64,000 nucleotides of DNA from Chryseosolibacter sp036402115 (GTDB lineage: Bacteria > Bacteroidota > Bacteroidia > Cytophagales > Cyclobacteriaceae). Under the pieces are notes generated by a model. That model made no database searches. It had not been told where the DNA came from and worked only from the letters and a program-made list of their open reading frames with translations. The DNA is taken from positions 10,747 through 74,746 of the forward strand of contig DASWTM010000021.1 in NCBI GenBank assembly GCA_036402115.1. Reading direction: 5' to 3'. Positions 32,617 through 41,332 of this stretch are shown in pieces (position 1 is the stretch's first letter; every line of letters starts with the position of its first letter). Position numbers and translations under genes: made by a program.

Positions 32617-34575
32617 ATGCAGGATTTTTCCGCCCTGGCAGCAGGGCTTATCACCTTTGTTGGGATTGGTGCGCTTCCTGTTTACTGCTTGCTGCGTTTG
32701 TTAGGCATTAATGGCAGGGCTCTAGCCCTCATCACTGTTGGGTATGCTCCGGTTTCGCTGGCTGTATTCAACACGGTCAATGTACTGGCAGGCATTCAAA
32801 GCACTATTCTCCAGTACATTATTCCTGCATTGTTACTCGCACTACTCGGAGTAATGCTAAAGAGACGCTCAATCCAATTCTTTGAGAAGAATCAAGAGCG
32901 CGCTGTCGAGAAAACATTTTTATTTGGACTAATCTTTGGGTTCGCCTATTGGCTATTAGCATTTACCAGTACGTTTGGCGAGGGAGTTTCATTAAACTTT
33001 GATGTTGTCTGGAATCTTGGATTCGTTGCTGAATTAAAAAATCATTTTCCTCCAAAGGATCCACACTGGTATCAGGACAGTTACTTTATTTATCACTCGC
33101 TAACCAATATGTTTCAGGCTGGCCTCTCAAATTTTGCTGGCATCGATACGCTTGCAACGCTTAAGCTGGCAAACCTCCTGACTGCGTTGACACTCTTTAT
33201 CTGCATTGCGCTGTTCATTACAAATGATTACGTTTTGCCGGGCTTATTAATTTTTGTCATCCTGCTCATAACCTCCTTTGCAGAAGAATGGACTGTGTTC
33301 CGGGCATTTCATTTTCACATCTCGAATCAGGCGGCATCTACGTTCTACTGGTCGTTGCCGATTTTTGTGACGAGCCTGTACGTCTGGCAGATCTCCGATC
33401 GTTTGCGACATACATTGCCCATGCATCATTTCGCTCTACTTGTTTTTGCGTACGCATTTACCAGTTACTTCGCGAAGGGCTCATTCATGAGCGTTTTTGT
33501 TGCACTAGAATTTTTCAGCTTCATCCGGTTTGTCGTGCAAAAAAAAGTTTGGCAACCCTCTTTCTTCAAATTGCACATTCGGGAGTTTATCTCGTTTGCT
33601 TTCTGCCCAGCCTTTTTTGCTCTTTTTGCTTTTTTAAGTCAGACCAATACAACTATTGCAGTGTTTTTCGGAATTGAAACGCGTGATTTTGCGAATTTTA
33701 ATTCCTGGAATCCGCTTCTTCCGCTGGCAGCAGTGTATTTACCTGCTGCGCTTTTACTCACTATTAGCTTCAGGACCCTTCGGGCGATCCGATGGGACTT
33801 TCTGCTCTGCAGCTTGTTGAATTTTTTCGTGTTCTTTGTCATGAAGCACGAAGGCTATTCCGACCTGTATTTCGCGTTCAATGCTATTTTGCTGAACATC
33901 CTTTTCATTCTTTCAGCCGACATTCCGCGAAAGCTCGTTAATTTTTTTTCCGCGTATTTGCTTTGTGGCTTTTGTCTTTGGTACGGTGTTCAGGCTGACT
34001 GGATAAAAGGGTTTACACCCATGAAGATATCGTTTGAGAATGTCTATCACACCACTACTTCTAACGGCACGATTCCAACGGAAGAGCTTGAAGAGTACCA
34101 GACGCTATCCAACAAACTTCCGGCAAATGCGCTGATCGCTGCACCCGCGCAAAGTGCTGCGCGATTCTTTCTTTATTCTGCCTTCCTGCAGAGGCGAATC
34201 TGGAATGAATGCCCCATATATGCACAAAACGTTCTCAATGTTTATGTCCCGGAACGGCTCTTTATGGCGAGTGAAAAATTTTTACCGGATTCCCTTCCGC
34301 CACTACCAGACAATACGCGATACTATAACGCAACGTTGGTGGACCGCACGACACTCCAAATTGACAGTTCGCGCTATGAAAACCCGGCATTGCGTTACAT
34401 GCAATATGACTCGTGCGTGTTCAGCCAGCTTTCTGCAGATCAGTGTGAACGCATAGCAAGAGGAAACCAATGGACCCATATTATTGTAAAGACGGAGGAT
34501 CTCGTAAGGATTAATTCCTATATGAAGGGACTAAAACGCGATGGCGGAAAATTCATAACCGTGTTCGAATTATAA
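32617..34575 (+). CDS. Large GT-C-like membrane protein
   Basis: A 652-residue protein with about 12-13 transmembrane helices and a soluble C-terminal part of about 170 residues. After the third to fourth helix it has NFDVVWNLGFVAELKNHFPPKDPHWYQ and YHSLTNMFQAGLSNFAGID, an arrangement frequent in GT-C-type glycosyltransferases and related YfhO/DUF2298-like proteins that act on polyprenyl-linked sugars. The sequence is not a close match to a family recognised here. It is followed 12 bases later by the HTTM-like gene, and both are likely expressed together. Confidence 0.5.
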   Translation: MQDFSALAAGLITFVGIGALPVYCLLRLLGINGRALALITVGYAPVSLAVFNTVNVLAGIQSTILQYIIPALLLALLGVMLKRRSIQFFEKNQERAVEKTFLFGLIFGFAYWLLAFTSTFGEGVSLNFDVVWNLGFVAELKNHFPPKDPHWYQDSYFIYHSLTNMFQAGLSNFAGIDTLATLKLANLLTALTLFICIALFITNDYVLPGLLIFVILLITSFAEEWTVFRAFHFHISNQAASTFYWSLPIFVTSLYVWQISDRLRHTLPMHHFALLVFAYAFTSYFAKGSFMSVFVALEFFSFIRFVVQKKVWQPSFFKLHIREFISFAFCPAFFALFAFLSQTNTTIAVFFGIETRDFANFNSWNPLLPLAAVYLPAALLLTISFRTLRAIRWDFLLCSLLNFFVFFVMKHEGYSDLYFAFNAILLNILFILSADIPRKLVNFFSAYLLCGFCLWYGVQADWIKGFTPMKISFENVYHTTTSNGTIPTEELEEYQTLSNKLPANALIAAPAQSAARFFLYSAFLQRRIWNECPIYAQNVLNVYVPERLFMASEKFLPDSLPPLPDNTRYYNATLVDRTTLQIDSSRYENPALRYMQYDSCVFSQLSADQCERIARGNQWTHIIVKTEDLVRINSYMKGLKRDGGKFITVFEL

Positions 34576-34587
34576 AAAGGAATAAAC

Positions 34588-36105
34588 ATGCTGAAGCTGT
34601 CATTGGTCGATCGTCTGAACAAAGTAGGATTTGGCGCGCAGGCAGTCCAGGAGGAACTGAAAAAGGCCGCTGTGCTGAGAATCATTCTGGGCATATTCAT
34701 GTTCGTAAGGTTTGCTGAGGTATCACATACGGTATTTGTCCTTTACGGTCCAAATGAAACTTTTTGGACGTCTGTTTTTGTCTTGATGGCGATCACGCTT
34801 TTTACTGTTGGTCTGTTCACGCCAATTGTTACCCTCGTACTCATCTTTTGCATGCGGTGGTTTGAACTTCAGCTTCATATTACCAACCTCGGTTCAATTG
34901 TCGTCATTTTTGCACTTGTTGTTCTCGTTATTATCAATCAGGGTACTTATTATTCGCTTGACGCGCTGCTCATGCGGAAGCGAAATTGGGTGGGTCGAAC
35001 CATGCAGCAACTTTACGGAATCATTGGTACCCCCTCGCGAGAGGACCTTACCAAAGCTTTTTTTCTCGGGTTTCTCTTCTACGCCCTGATTAGTCTGGGT
35101 GCTGCATTATTCCATTTCGAAGATGATTACTGGAAGTCTGGTGTGACCCTGAAGAGCCTGCTTACAAACTCGTTTTTGTGTAAACATTACACGTGGTTTC
35201 GTCATTTGGAGGATTCTAACCAGGCACTATTTTCGTTTATGTCGGCCAGCGGAGGATTGCTTCAGGGAATATTTCAGTTAGCAATGATCCCGTTAATATT
35301 TTTCCGATGGGGTCGGATTTTCATTGTTGTGTGGGGATTTATCTTTTTCATCATCTCGTTCTTTCTAATCAACCTATCGTATCTGCCCTCAATTGAAATT
35401 CTTTTTTGGATTCTGATTTTCTGGAGGTGTAAGTCGCGCGGGTCAATGACGGATCCTTTGCCAGACACGTATGCCAGACGGCCGATGTCCGTGTTGTATA
35501 GCCTGTATGGAATTCTATTTGTGCTTTTTATCGTTGTTGATTTTCCAATTGTCAACCGCGTTTTTAAGAATGTGTTGGGGGAAACTATTCCGGCTGCAAC
35601 ACGATTTGTGTTGTATAAGCATTACCTGATTATTCCCGATGTTTTTAACCGCACGGATTTGTCAATGGGCGACCATTGGGCCGTAGTAACACGATACTAC
35701 AACAGTGAATGGCAAATTGTTCCGCTGGTCGATGAGCATGGTTCTCGCCTCAATTATCAGAATTTTGATATCCTTAACTTTACAAACCATAATTCCGATG
35801 TGTTGTACTTTGCAACAACACTATCCCATCGAAGAAGTGCGATTTACGCCACTGACTTTGTAGCTTTTTATGAAAATCCAAACAGCACCGGATTTCAATA
35901 TATCAACACGGTAGCGAAATATGATCGCGAGTATCTTGGGCTTGATTCAACAGTTTGGTATCATGTCGCGGCTTACCGATCTAACAGTTCAAGTGTAAGG
36001 CTTTGGGAAAAGGATCTTGACCGTCATAAGCCGGGAATTGTTTATTCAAGAGCATTTCGATTCGAGGGTGACGAGTTGAAACCAATGTCTGTTTTACCAA
36101 AATGA
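34588..36105 (+). CDS. HTTM-like (gamma-carboxylase-related) membrane protein
   Basis: A 505-residue membrane protein. The N-terminal 300 residues hold about 8 helices in the HTTM pattern: AAVLRIILGIFMFVRFAE, a GLFTPIVTLVLIFCMRW helix pair, NQGTYYSLDALLM (the conserved SLDALL), and YWKSGVTLKSLLTNSFLCKH. HTTM is the membrane domain of vitamin K-dependent gamma-carboxylase and of many bacterial proteins of unknown role. The C-terminal 170 residues are soluble and beta-rich. It has no recognised enzymatic motif for glycan synthesis, so its place in a glycosyltransferase operon is notable. Confidence 0.6.
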   Translation: MLKLSLVDRLNKVGFGAQAVQEELKKAAVLRIILGIFMFVRFAEVSHTVFVLYGPNETFWTSVFVLMAITLFTVGLFTPIVTLVLIFCMRWFELQLHITNLGSIVVIFALVVLVIINQGTYYSLDALLMRKRNWVGRTMQQLYGIIGTPSREDLTKAFFLGFLFYALISLGAALFHFEDDYWKSGVTLKSLLTNSFLCKHYTWFRHLEDSNQALFSFMSASGGLLQGIFQLAMIPLIFFRWGRIFIVVWGFIFFIISFFLINLSYLPSIEILFWILIFWRCKSRGSMTDPLPDTYARRPMSVLYSLYGILFVLFIVVDFPIVNRVFKNVLGETIPAATRFVLYKHYLIIPDVFNRTDLSMGDHWAVVTRYYNSEWQIVPLVDEHGSRLNYQNFDILNFTNHNSDVLYFATTLSHRRSAIYATDFVAFYENPNSTGFQYINTVAKYDREYLGLDSTVWYHVAAYRSNSSSVRLWEKDLDRHKPGIVYSRAFRFEGDELKPMSVLPK

Positions 36106-36116
36106 AATTGTGATCG

Positions 36117-37034
36117 ATGGTTAAATTCTCCGTAGTTAGTCCTGTGTACAAAGCTGAAACGACAGTAGAGGAACTTGTCAGGCAAGTCAAAGCTGCCGTG
36201 TCAAAAATTACTGAAGACTATGAAATAATTCTGGTCGATGACGGCAGTCCGGACCAGTCGTGGCTGCGGATTGAACAGATTTGCGCAACGGAACCTTCGG
36301 TAAAGGGGATCAAGCTAAGCCGGAACTTCGGCCAACACTACGCAGTAACGGCAGGGCTGTGTGAAGCATCGGGCGACCTGATCTTGATTTTAGATTGCGA
36401 CCTGCAAGATGATCCTGCTAATCTTTCTTTGCTGATGAACGAACACATCAAGGGAAATGAAATTGTTTTTACTACACGAATAAAGCGCAGGCACACATTG
36501 CGAAAGAGAATTTACGCAGGGATCTATAATGCATTATTCGGCTTTTTTTCAGAGCGGAGTTACGATGTCAATGCCGGATCGATGGTCCTGTTCACGAAAA
36601 AAGTGAAGGATAATATCATTCGGCTTCAGGACCGCGACCGACTTTATCTGCAAATGTTGAAATGGGTTGGATTTACCAGTACATATGTTCCGGTTGAACA
36701 CCGACCGCGTCATTCCGGCAAATCATCTTACAATATGGTGAAACTGCTGACGATGGCGCTACAAGGTTGGACTTCACACTCCGACAAACTTCTCAAATTC
36801 TCCATCTATGGAGGTTTTATTCTTTCGTTCTTAACGTTTCTTATCTCCATTGTGATTGTAATCCGATATTTCACAGAAGGTCTCCAACCAGGATGGCCGA
36901 GCTTGTTTATTGCAATCATGTTTTCGACCGGCCTGATTCTGATGAGCATTGGGATCACCGGGATCTACATTGGTAAGATCTTTGAACAGTCAAAAAATCG
37001 CCCGCTGTATATCGTTGAGAAACGGGTTAATTGA
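36117..37034 (+). CDS. Polyprenyl-phosphate glycosyltransferase, GT2 (GtrB/ArnC-like)
   Basis: A 305-residue family 2 glycosyltransferase with a GT-A domain (SVVSPVYKAETTVEELV, LVDDGSPDQSW, LDCDLQDDPANL as the metal site) and two C-terminal transmembrane helices (about 225-250 and 262-285), ending IYIGKIFEQSKNRPLY. The shared RNFGQHYAVTAGLCEASGD block makes it a paralogue of the GT2 at 11331. Such enzymes load a sugar onto undecaprenyl phosphate for a GT-C transferase. The GT-C-like gene at 32617 is the obvious partner. Confidence 0.86.
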   Translation: MVKFSVVSPVYKAETTVEELVRQVKAAVSKITEDYEIILVDDGSPDQSWLRIEQICATEPSVKGIKLSRNFGQHYAVTAGLCEASGDLILILDCDLQDDPANLSLLMNEHIKGNEIVFTTRIKRRHTLRKRIYAGIYNALFGFFSERSYDVNAGSMVLFTKKVKDNIIRLQDRDRLYLQMLKWVGFTSTYVPVEHRPRHSGKSSYNMVKLLTMALQGWTSHSDKLLKFSIYGGFILSFLTFLISIVIVIRYFTEGLQPGWPSLFIAIMFSTGLILMSIGITGIYIGKIFEQSKNRPLYIVEKRVN

Positions 37035-37036
37035 CG

Positions 37037-37726
37037 ATGAAGAAAATACTCATCACACAATCGAATTATATTCCCTGGAAGGGGTTCTTCGATTCGATAG
37101 CCCTCGTAGACGAAGTTGTGTTGTACGATGATATGCAGTTCACCCGCAGGGACTGGCGCAACCGGAATAAAATAAAAACTGCGCACGGTCTCCTGTGGCT
37201 GACAATTCCCGTGGAAAGCAAGGGTAAGTATCATCAGAAAATTAATGAGACGTATGCATCAAATGCGGAGTGGGCGGTGCAACATTGGAAAACGATAGTT
37301 CATAATTACCGGAAAACACCACATTTCGATACGGCTTCGTCTTTGCTGGAGCCCCTGTATACCAATATCACAACCAATAACTTGTCGGAAATTAATTATT
37401 GGTTTCTCTCATCCATCTGTCGTTGGATGGGCATCACTACACCAATCCGGTTTTCAACTGAGTATGTTCTCGAAGGCGATAAAACTGAGCGACTCGTTAA
37501 TCTCTGTTTGCAATTGAACGCAACAGACTATTATTCTGGCCCGGCCGCCAAAGATTACCTGGACGAAAATGTTTTCACTCGATCATCCATTAATGTCCAT
37601 TACTTCGACTATACCGGGTATCCCGAATATCCGCAGTTCCATGGTGCATTCGAGCATGGCGTGAGTATCGTTGATCTGTTAATGCATACCGGGAACAACT
37701 TCCGCTTATTCATGAAATATCTTTAA
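37037..37726 (+). CDS. WbqC-like protein
   Basis: A 229-residue soluble protein of the WbqC family. ILITQSNYIPWKGFFDSIALVDEVVLYDDMQFTRRDWRNRNKIK at the start (residues 4-47) is the signature, and FHGAFEHGVSIVDLLMHTGN at the end is the second conserved block. Members occur in O-antigen loci and are often annotated as glycine transferases, though biochemical evidence is limited. The ATG at 37037 follows the GT2 stop by 2 bases. The neighbouring methyltransferase and acetyltransferase genes suggest a role in decorating an amino sugar. Confidence 0.85.
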   Translation: MKKILITQSNYIPWKGFFDSIALVDEVVLYDDMQFTRRDWRNRNKIKTAHGLLWLTIPVESKGKYHQKINETYASNAEWAVQHWKTIVHNYRKTPHFDTASSLLEPLYTNITTNNLSEINYWFLSSICRWMGITTPIRFSTEYVLEGDKTERLVNLCLQLNATDYYSGPAAKDYLDENVFTRSSINVHYFDYTGYPEYPQFHGAFEHGVSIVDLLMHTGNNFRLFMKYL

Positions 37727-37734
37727 TTTCGCTT

Positions 37735-38349
37735 ATGGATAAGCTGTTGCTCGAGGTAGAACGCTACTACTCGGAAAAAATCCGAACTCATGGGAGTGTG
37801 CCCGCTGGTGTGGACTGGAATTCGGAAGACTCGCAGTTCACACGCTTCCTTCAGCTGCTGAAAATCGCGGATGGTGGTGAAAACTTTTCGTTGCTGGATT
37901 TTGGATGTGGTTATTGCGCCTTGTATTTCTACATGAAAAGCCGTTTTGAAAAATTTTCGTACACAGGGTACGATATCAGTACGGCAATGCTGCAGGAGGC
38001 AAAACGTCTTACAGCGAATGAACCGGTTCAGCTGGTTGACAACGCTTCGAACATAAGTGCACATGATTTTACGGTTGCCAGCGGAATCTTCAACGTCAGG
38101 CAAAACAGTTCTGAAACAGACTGGCAGAATTATGTACTAGAAACCCTTCAGCAGATAAATTCCGTTTCGCGAAAAGGGTTTTCTTTTAATATGCTTACTT
38201 CCTATTCCGATGACGAACGCAAGAAAAGCTACTTATACTATCCGGACCCCGCTTGGTTCTTTGATTACTGTAAAAAGAATTTTTCGAAACAGGTAGCACT
38301 CCTGCACGACTATAATCTATTCGAATTCACAATACTGGTGCGAAAGTGA
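37735..38349 (+). CDS. SAM-dependent methyltransferase
   Basis: A 204-residue class I methyltransferase. SLLDFGCGYCALYFYMKSRF (about residues 53-72) is motif I, FSYTGYDISTAMLQEAKR is the post-I strand with the ribose-binding Asp, and DFTVASGIFNVRQ corresponds to motif IV. GVDWNSEDSQFTRFLQLLKIAD at the N-terminus is seen in methyltransferases linked to PglD-like acetyltransferase genes. It lies 8 bases after wbqC and overlaps the acetyltransferase start by 4 bases (GTGA). Substrate unknown. Confidence 0.78.
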   Translation: MDKLLLEVERYYSEKIRTHGSVPAGVDWNSEDSQFTRFLQLLKIADGGENFSLLDFGCGYCALYFYMKSRFEKFSYTGYDISTAMLQEAKRLTANEPVQLVDNASNISAHDFTVASGIFNVRQNSSETDWQNYVLETLQQINSVSRKGFSFNMLTSYSDDERKKSYLYYPDPAWFFDYCKKNFSKQVALLHDYNLFEFTILVRK

Positions 38350-39011
38350 ACAAGCAAAAACTTATAATTTTCGGAGTTGGCGACATTGCACAGATTGCAA
38401 AATACTACTTCGATACCGACTCAACATTGCGAGTCGAAGGATTTACGGTCGATCAGGCATATGTCACGGAGAAGACATTTGAAGGGTTACCTGTAGTGCC
38501 CTTCGAACATGTGGAACGGATCTATCCGCCTGCTGAATTTCAGCTGTTCATTGCCGTGAGTTATAAGAAAATGAACAAGTTTCGTGAGCAGAAATATATA
38601 GAAGGCCGGCAAAAAGGGTATGCGCTGGCCTCCTATATCAGTTCGCGATGCACATACCTCTCTCAACACAAGCCGGGTGATAATTGCTTTATCTTCGAGA
38701 ACAACACAATTCAACCCTTTGTAAAAATTGGATCTAACGTCACACTATGGAGTGGCAATCACATCGGCCATCACTCGACCATCGAAGATCATAACTTTAT
38801 CAGCTCGCATGTTGTGGTCTCGGGGCACTGTCACATTGAACCCAATTGCTTCCTCGGTGTTAACGCTACGATTCATAACAACATAAGAATTGCTCGGGAA
38901 AATCTTATCGGAGCTGGGGCAATCATCAGTCAGAATACCCGCCCGCAGGAAGTGTACCTTCCGGCTAAAAGCACGTTGTATACAAAAAAAAGTAATGAAC
39001 TTAAATTCTGA
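38346..39011 (+). CDS. PglD/NeuD-like sugar N- or O-acetyltransferase
   Basis: A 221-residue two-domain protein. An N-terminal Rossmann-like PglD_N domain (LIIFGVGDIAQIAKYYF) is followed by a left-handed beta-helix with hexapeptide repeats (IQPFVKIGSNVTLWSGNHIGHHSTIEDHNFIS, NCFLGVNATIHNNIRI) containing the catalytic His region, and ENLIGAGAIIS. Start is GTG, overlapping the previous stop. The nearest partner is the WecE-like aminotransferase at 39918, suggesting acetylation of a 4-amino-4,6-dideoxy sugar. Because the nonulosonate operon lacks LegH, this protein is also a candidate for that step. Confidence 0.8.
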   Translation: MNKQKLIIFGVGDIAQIAKYYFDTDSTLRVEGFTVDQAYVTEKTFEGLPVVPFEHVERIYPPAEFQLFIAVSYKKMNKFREQKYIEGRQKGYALASYISSRCTYLSQHKPGDNCFIFENNTIQPFVKIGSNVTLWSGNHIGHHSTIEDHNFISSHVVVSGHCHIEPNCFLGVNATIHNNIRIARENLIGAGAIISQNTRPQEVYLPAKSTLYTKKSNELKF

Positions 39012-39013
39012 TC

Positions 39014-39931
39014 TTGTTTCACTGGAAGAAAATTAAACTCATCGATATTCCACGCACCGGGTTTTCGTGGATGCACTCACATGCCGCGAATCCGTTTGCC
39101 GTTCCGTTGACGGACTCACTGCTTCGTATCTACTTTACCACCCGTGATGAATACAGCAGGTCACACGTTGTATGGGCAGATGTGGATATCAACTTTGATG
39201 TCACCCAAATTTCACAACGACCGGTAATTGAACCGGGCACGCCAGGTTGTTTTGATGATAGCGGTGCCGCAATGGGTTGTTACCTGGAGGTCATGCAACA
39301 CCACTATATTTTCTATCTGGGCTGGAATCTTAAAATCACAGTGCCATGGCAGAATTCGATTGGGCTTGCGATGCTTGACAATTCTACCGGACTGTTCCAC
39401 AAAACTTCACGAGCTCCTTTGTTGGACAGGAGTGATGAAGATCCCTTTTCCATCTCCTACCCGTCTGTGTTATTCGAAGATGGTATGTTTAGAATGTGGT
39501 ACGGATCGAACCTGGCGTGGGGGAAAGATGAAACTACAATGGATCACGTCATCAAATACGCCTACTCACGGGACGGTAAGAATTGGACGAGAACAAACAA
39601 AATATGCATAGACCTTCACGGAGCCGAAGAGTATGCGATCGCAAGGCCGTGCGTGCTCAAGATTGACGGCCTATACCGCATGTGGTATTCTTATCGTGGA
39701 TCACGCGCGACCAAAGGCTACCGAATCGGCTATGCCGAATCAATGGACGGACTCACCTGGAATCGGAAGGATGATAGAGCTGGCATCGATGTTTCCAAGG
39801 ATGGGTGGGATAGCGAAATGATATGCTACGCTAATGTCTTTTTCTTTCGCAACAAATTTTACATGTTGTACAATGGTAACGGATACGGCAAAACAGGCTT
39901 TGGACTAGCAATTGAGGATGGAAGATTTTAG
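39014..39931 (+). CDS. Five-bladed beta-propeller glycosidase-like protein (GH43/GH32/GH130 fold)
   Basis: A 305-residue soluble protein without signal peptide. Repeated blades contain FEDGMFRMWYGS (about residues 153-164), KIDGLYRMWYSYRG (about 217-230) and FRNKFYMLYNGNGYG (about 283-297), with YAYSRDGKNWTR and YAESMDGLTWNR, the pattern of GH43/GH32/GH130-type propellers. The best start is a TTG at 39014, 3 bases after the acetyltransferase stop; the next in-frame ATG (39071) would cut into the conserved FSWMHSHAANPFAVP. Cytoplasmic members of this fold appear in glycan loci, but the substrate and even hydrolase activity are uncertain. Confidence 0.68.
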   Translation: MFHWKKIKLIDIPRTGFSWMHSHAANPFAVPLTDSLLRIYFTTRDEYSRSHVVWADVDINFDVTQISQRPVIEPGTPGCFDDSGAAMGCYLEVMQHHYIFYLGWNLKITVPWQNSIGLAMLDNSTGLFHKTSRAPLLDRSDEDPFSISYPSVLFEDGMFRMWYGSNLAWGKDETTMDHVIKYAYSRDGKNWTRTNKICIDLHGAEEYAIARPCVLKIDGLYRMWYSYRGSRATKGYRIGYAESMDGLTWNRKDDRAGIDVSKDGWDSEMICYANVFFFRNKFYMLYNGNGYGKTGFGLAIEDGRF

Positions 39932-41069
39932 ACCAATAGGATTCAACAAACCCTTTCTTACCGGCAACGAGATAGCGTACATTCAGGAGGCCGTGAACAG
40001 GCGCAAGCTATCAGGCAATGGCCACTTTACTCAAAAATGTCATTCGTTTTTTGAGAACCGCTATGGGTTCAAAAAGTGCCTGCTGACGACTTCATGCACG
40101 GATGCCCTGGAGATGGCTGCATTGTTGATGAATATTCAGCCCGGTGATGAAGTCATTATGCCCTCATACACTTTTGTGTCAACCGCGAATGCCTTTGTGC
40201 TGAGGGGTGCAAAAATTGTATTTGCCGATAGCCATGTTGAACACCCCGGTGTTGACGAAGATCGCATCGAGGATCTTGTGACCTCGAAAACGAGGGCAAT
40301 CATCGTTGTTCATTATGCAGGTTTTTCATGCGACATGGATAAACTTGCTGCGGTGGCGTCACGTCACAACTTGTTTATCGTGGAAGATGCAGCGCAAGCG
40401 ATTGATAGCTTCTATCATACAAAAGCACTCGGAAGCATTGGGCACATCGCTGCTTTTTCTTTCCATGAAACCAAAAACATTATTTCCGGTGAGGGCGGCA
40501 TGCTCGTGATCAACGATGAGCGGCTCGTGGATCGGGCCGAGAAAATCTGGGAGAAGGGTACCAATCGACTTGCTTTTTTCCGAGGCGAGGTGGATAAGTA
40601 TAATTGGGTTGATGTAGGGAGTTCATTCTTACCTTCAGAAATAATTGCTGCATTCTTGTTTTCACAGCTTGAGCATCTTGATGTGATTCAGCGAAGAAGA
40701 AAGCTCATTTGGGAAAACTATTGGCGTCAGCTGACTGCAGGCGAGAAAGCGGGGTACTTCAGACTTCCGTATCAACCTCCGTATGCGACAAACAATTATC
40801 ATATGTTTTACCTCGTTTGTCATTCGCTAGAGCAACGAACCCGGCTAATAGAATATTTAAAAGATCAAGGCATAAATGCCGTATTCCACTATCAATCTCT
40901 TCATAAAAGCCCTTACTACGCTAGCCTGCATGATGGCCGGCAGTTAACATTCTCGGATATGTTCTCCGATTGCCTGGTAAGGTTGCCATTTTACTACGAA
41001 ATCACTTCGGAGCAACAGACATATATCGTGCAGCGTGTTCTTGATTTCTTTAGATCTACCTTTCACTGA
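39918..41069 (+). CDS. wecE: dTDP-4-amino-4,6-dideoxygalactose transaminase-like (WecE/RffA) aminotransferase
   Basis: A 383-residue DegT-family PLP enzyme. IGFNKPFLTGNEIAYIQEA, GNGHFTQKCHSFFENRYGFKKCLLTTSCTDALEMAALL and PSYTFVSTANAFVLRGAKIVFAD are the WecE/RffA pattern. The PLP lysine is Lys186 in SFHETKNIISGEGGM. WecE aminates dTDP-4-keto-6-deoxyglucose to dTDP-Fuc4N. The needed RmlA/RmlB enzymes are not in the window. The start used is the ATG at 39918, nested 14 bases inside the previous gene. It is the last gene of the run, followed by a 263-base gap in which only a weak -7 box before the WecA-type gene is seen. Confidence 0.88.
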   Translation: MEDFRPIGFNKPFLTGNEIAYIQEAVNRRKLSGNGHFTQKCHSFFENRYGFKKCLLTTSCTDALEMAALLMNIQPGDEVIMPSYTFVSTANAFVLRGAKIVFADSHVEHPGVDEDRIEDLVTSKTRAIIVVHYAGFSCDMDKLAAVASRHNLFIVEDAAQAIDSFYHTKALGSIGHIAAFSFHETKNIISGEGGMLVINDERLVDRAEKIWEKGTNRLAFFRGEVDKYNWVDVGSSFLPSEIIAAFLFSQLEHLDVIQRRRKLIWENYWRQLTAGEKAGYFRLPYQPPYATNNYHMFYLVCHSLEQRTRLIEYLKDQGINAVFHYQSLHKSPYYASLHDGRQLTFSDMFSDCLVRLPFYYEITSEQQTYIVQRVLDFFRSTFH

Positions 41070-41305
41070 TTTGAAGTATTGCATATCAACCAACAATCAC
41101 GCGTACGCAGCCGTAATCCGTACAAAGGACCATTTGGTGCAATGACAGGACAATGACTTCGGTGAGTGTCATCTTCGATTGAATCAAAGAAGCCAAATTG
41201 TTCACATCCATTGGACGGCTTTTGCACATACTGCTAATGAATTACAGGCACGGAAAAATATAGCAAAGACTTTAGCTGAAACTCACCTTTTTTCATGAGA
41301 TTCCT

Positions 41306-41313
41306 TAATTTTG
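41306..41313 (+). promoter_or_regulatory. -7 box of the WecA-type gene
   Basis: TAATTTTG (TAnnTTTG) lies 19 bases before the ATG at 41333, at the end of the 263-base gap after wecE. No good -33 TTG is seen. The rest of the gap (41070-41305) shows no gene, tRNA or obvious hairpin. Confidence 0.4.
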
Positions 41314-41332
41314 CCGTCTTTAGACCCGTATC

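Noticed and set aside
41070..41305. tRNA or small RNA in the wecE-wecA gap
   Set aside because: No cloverleaf, no CCA end and no strong hairpin could be found.
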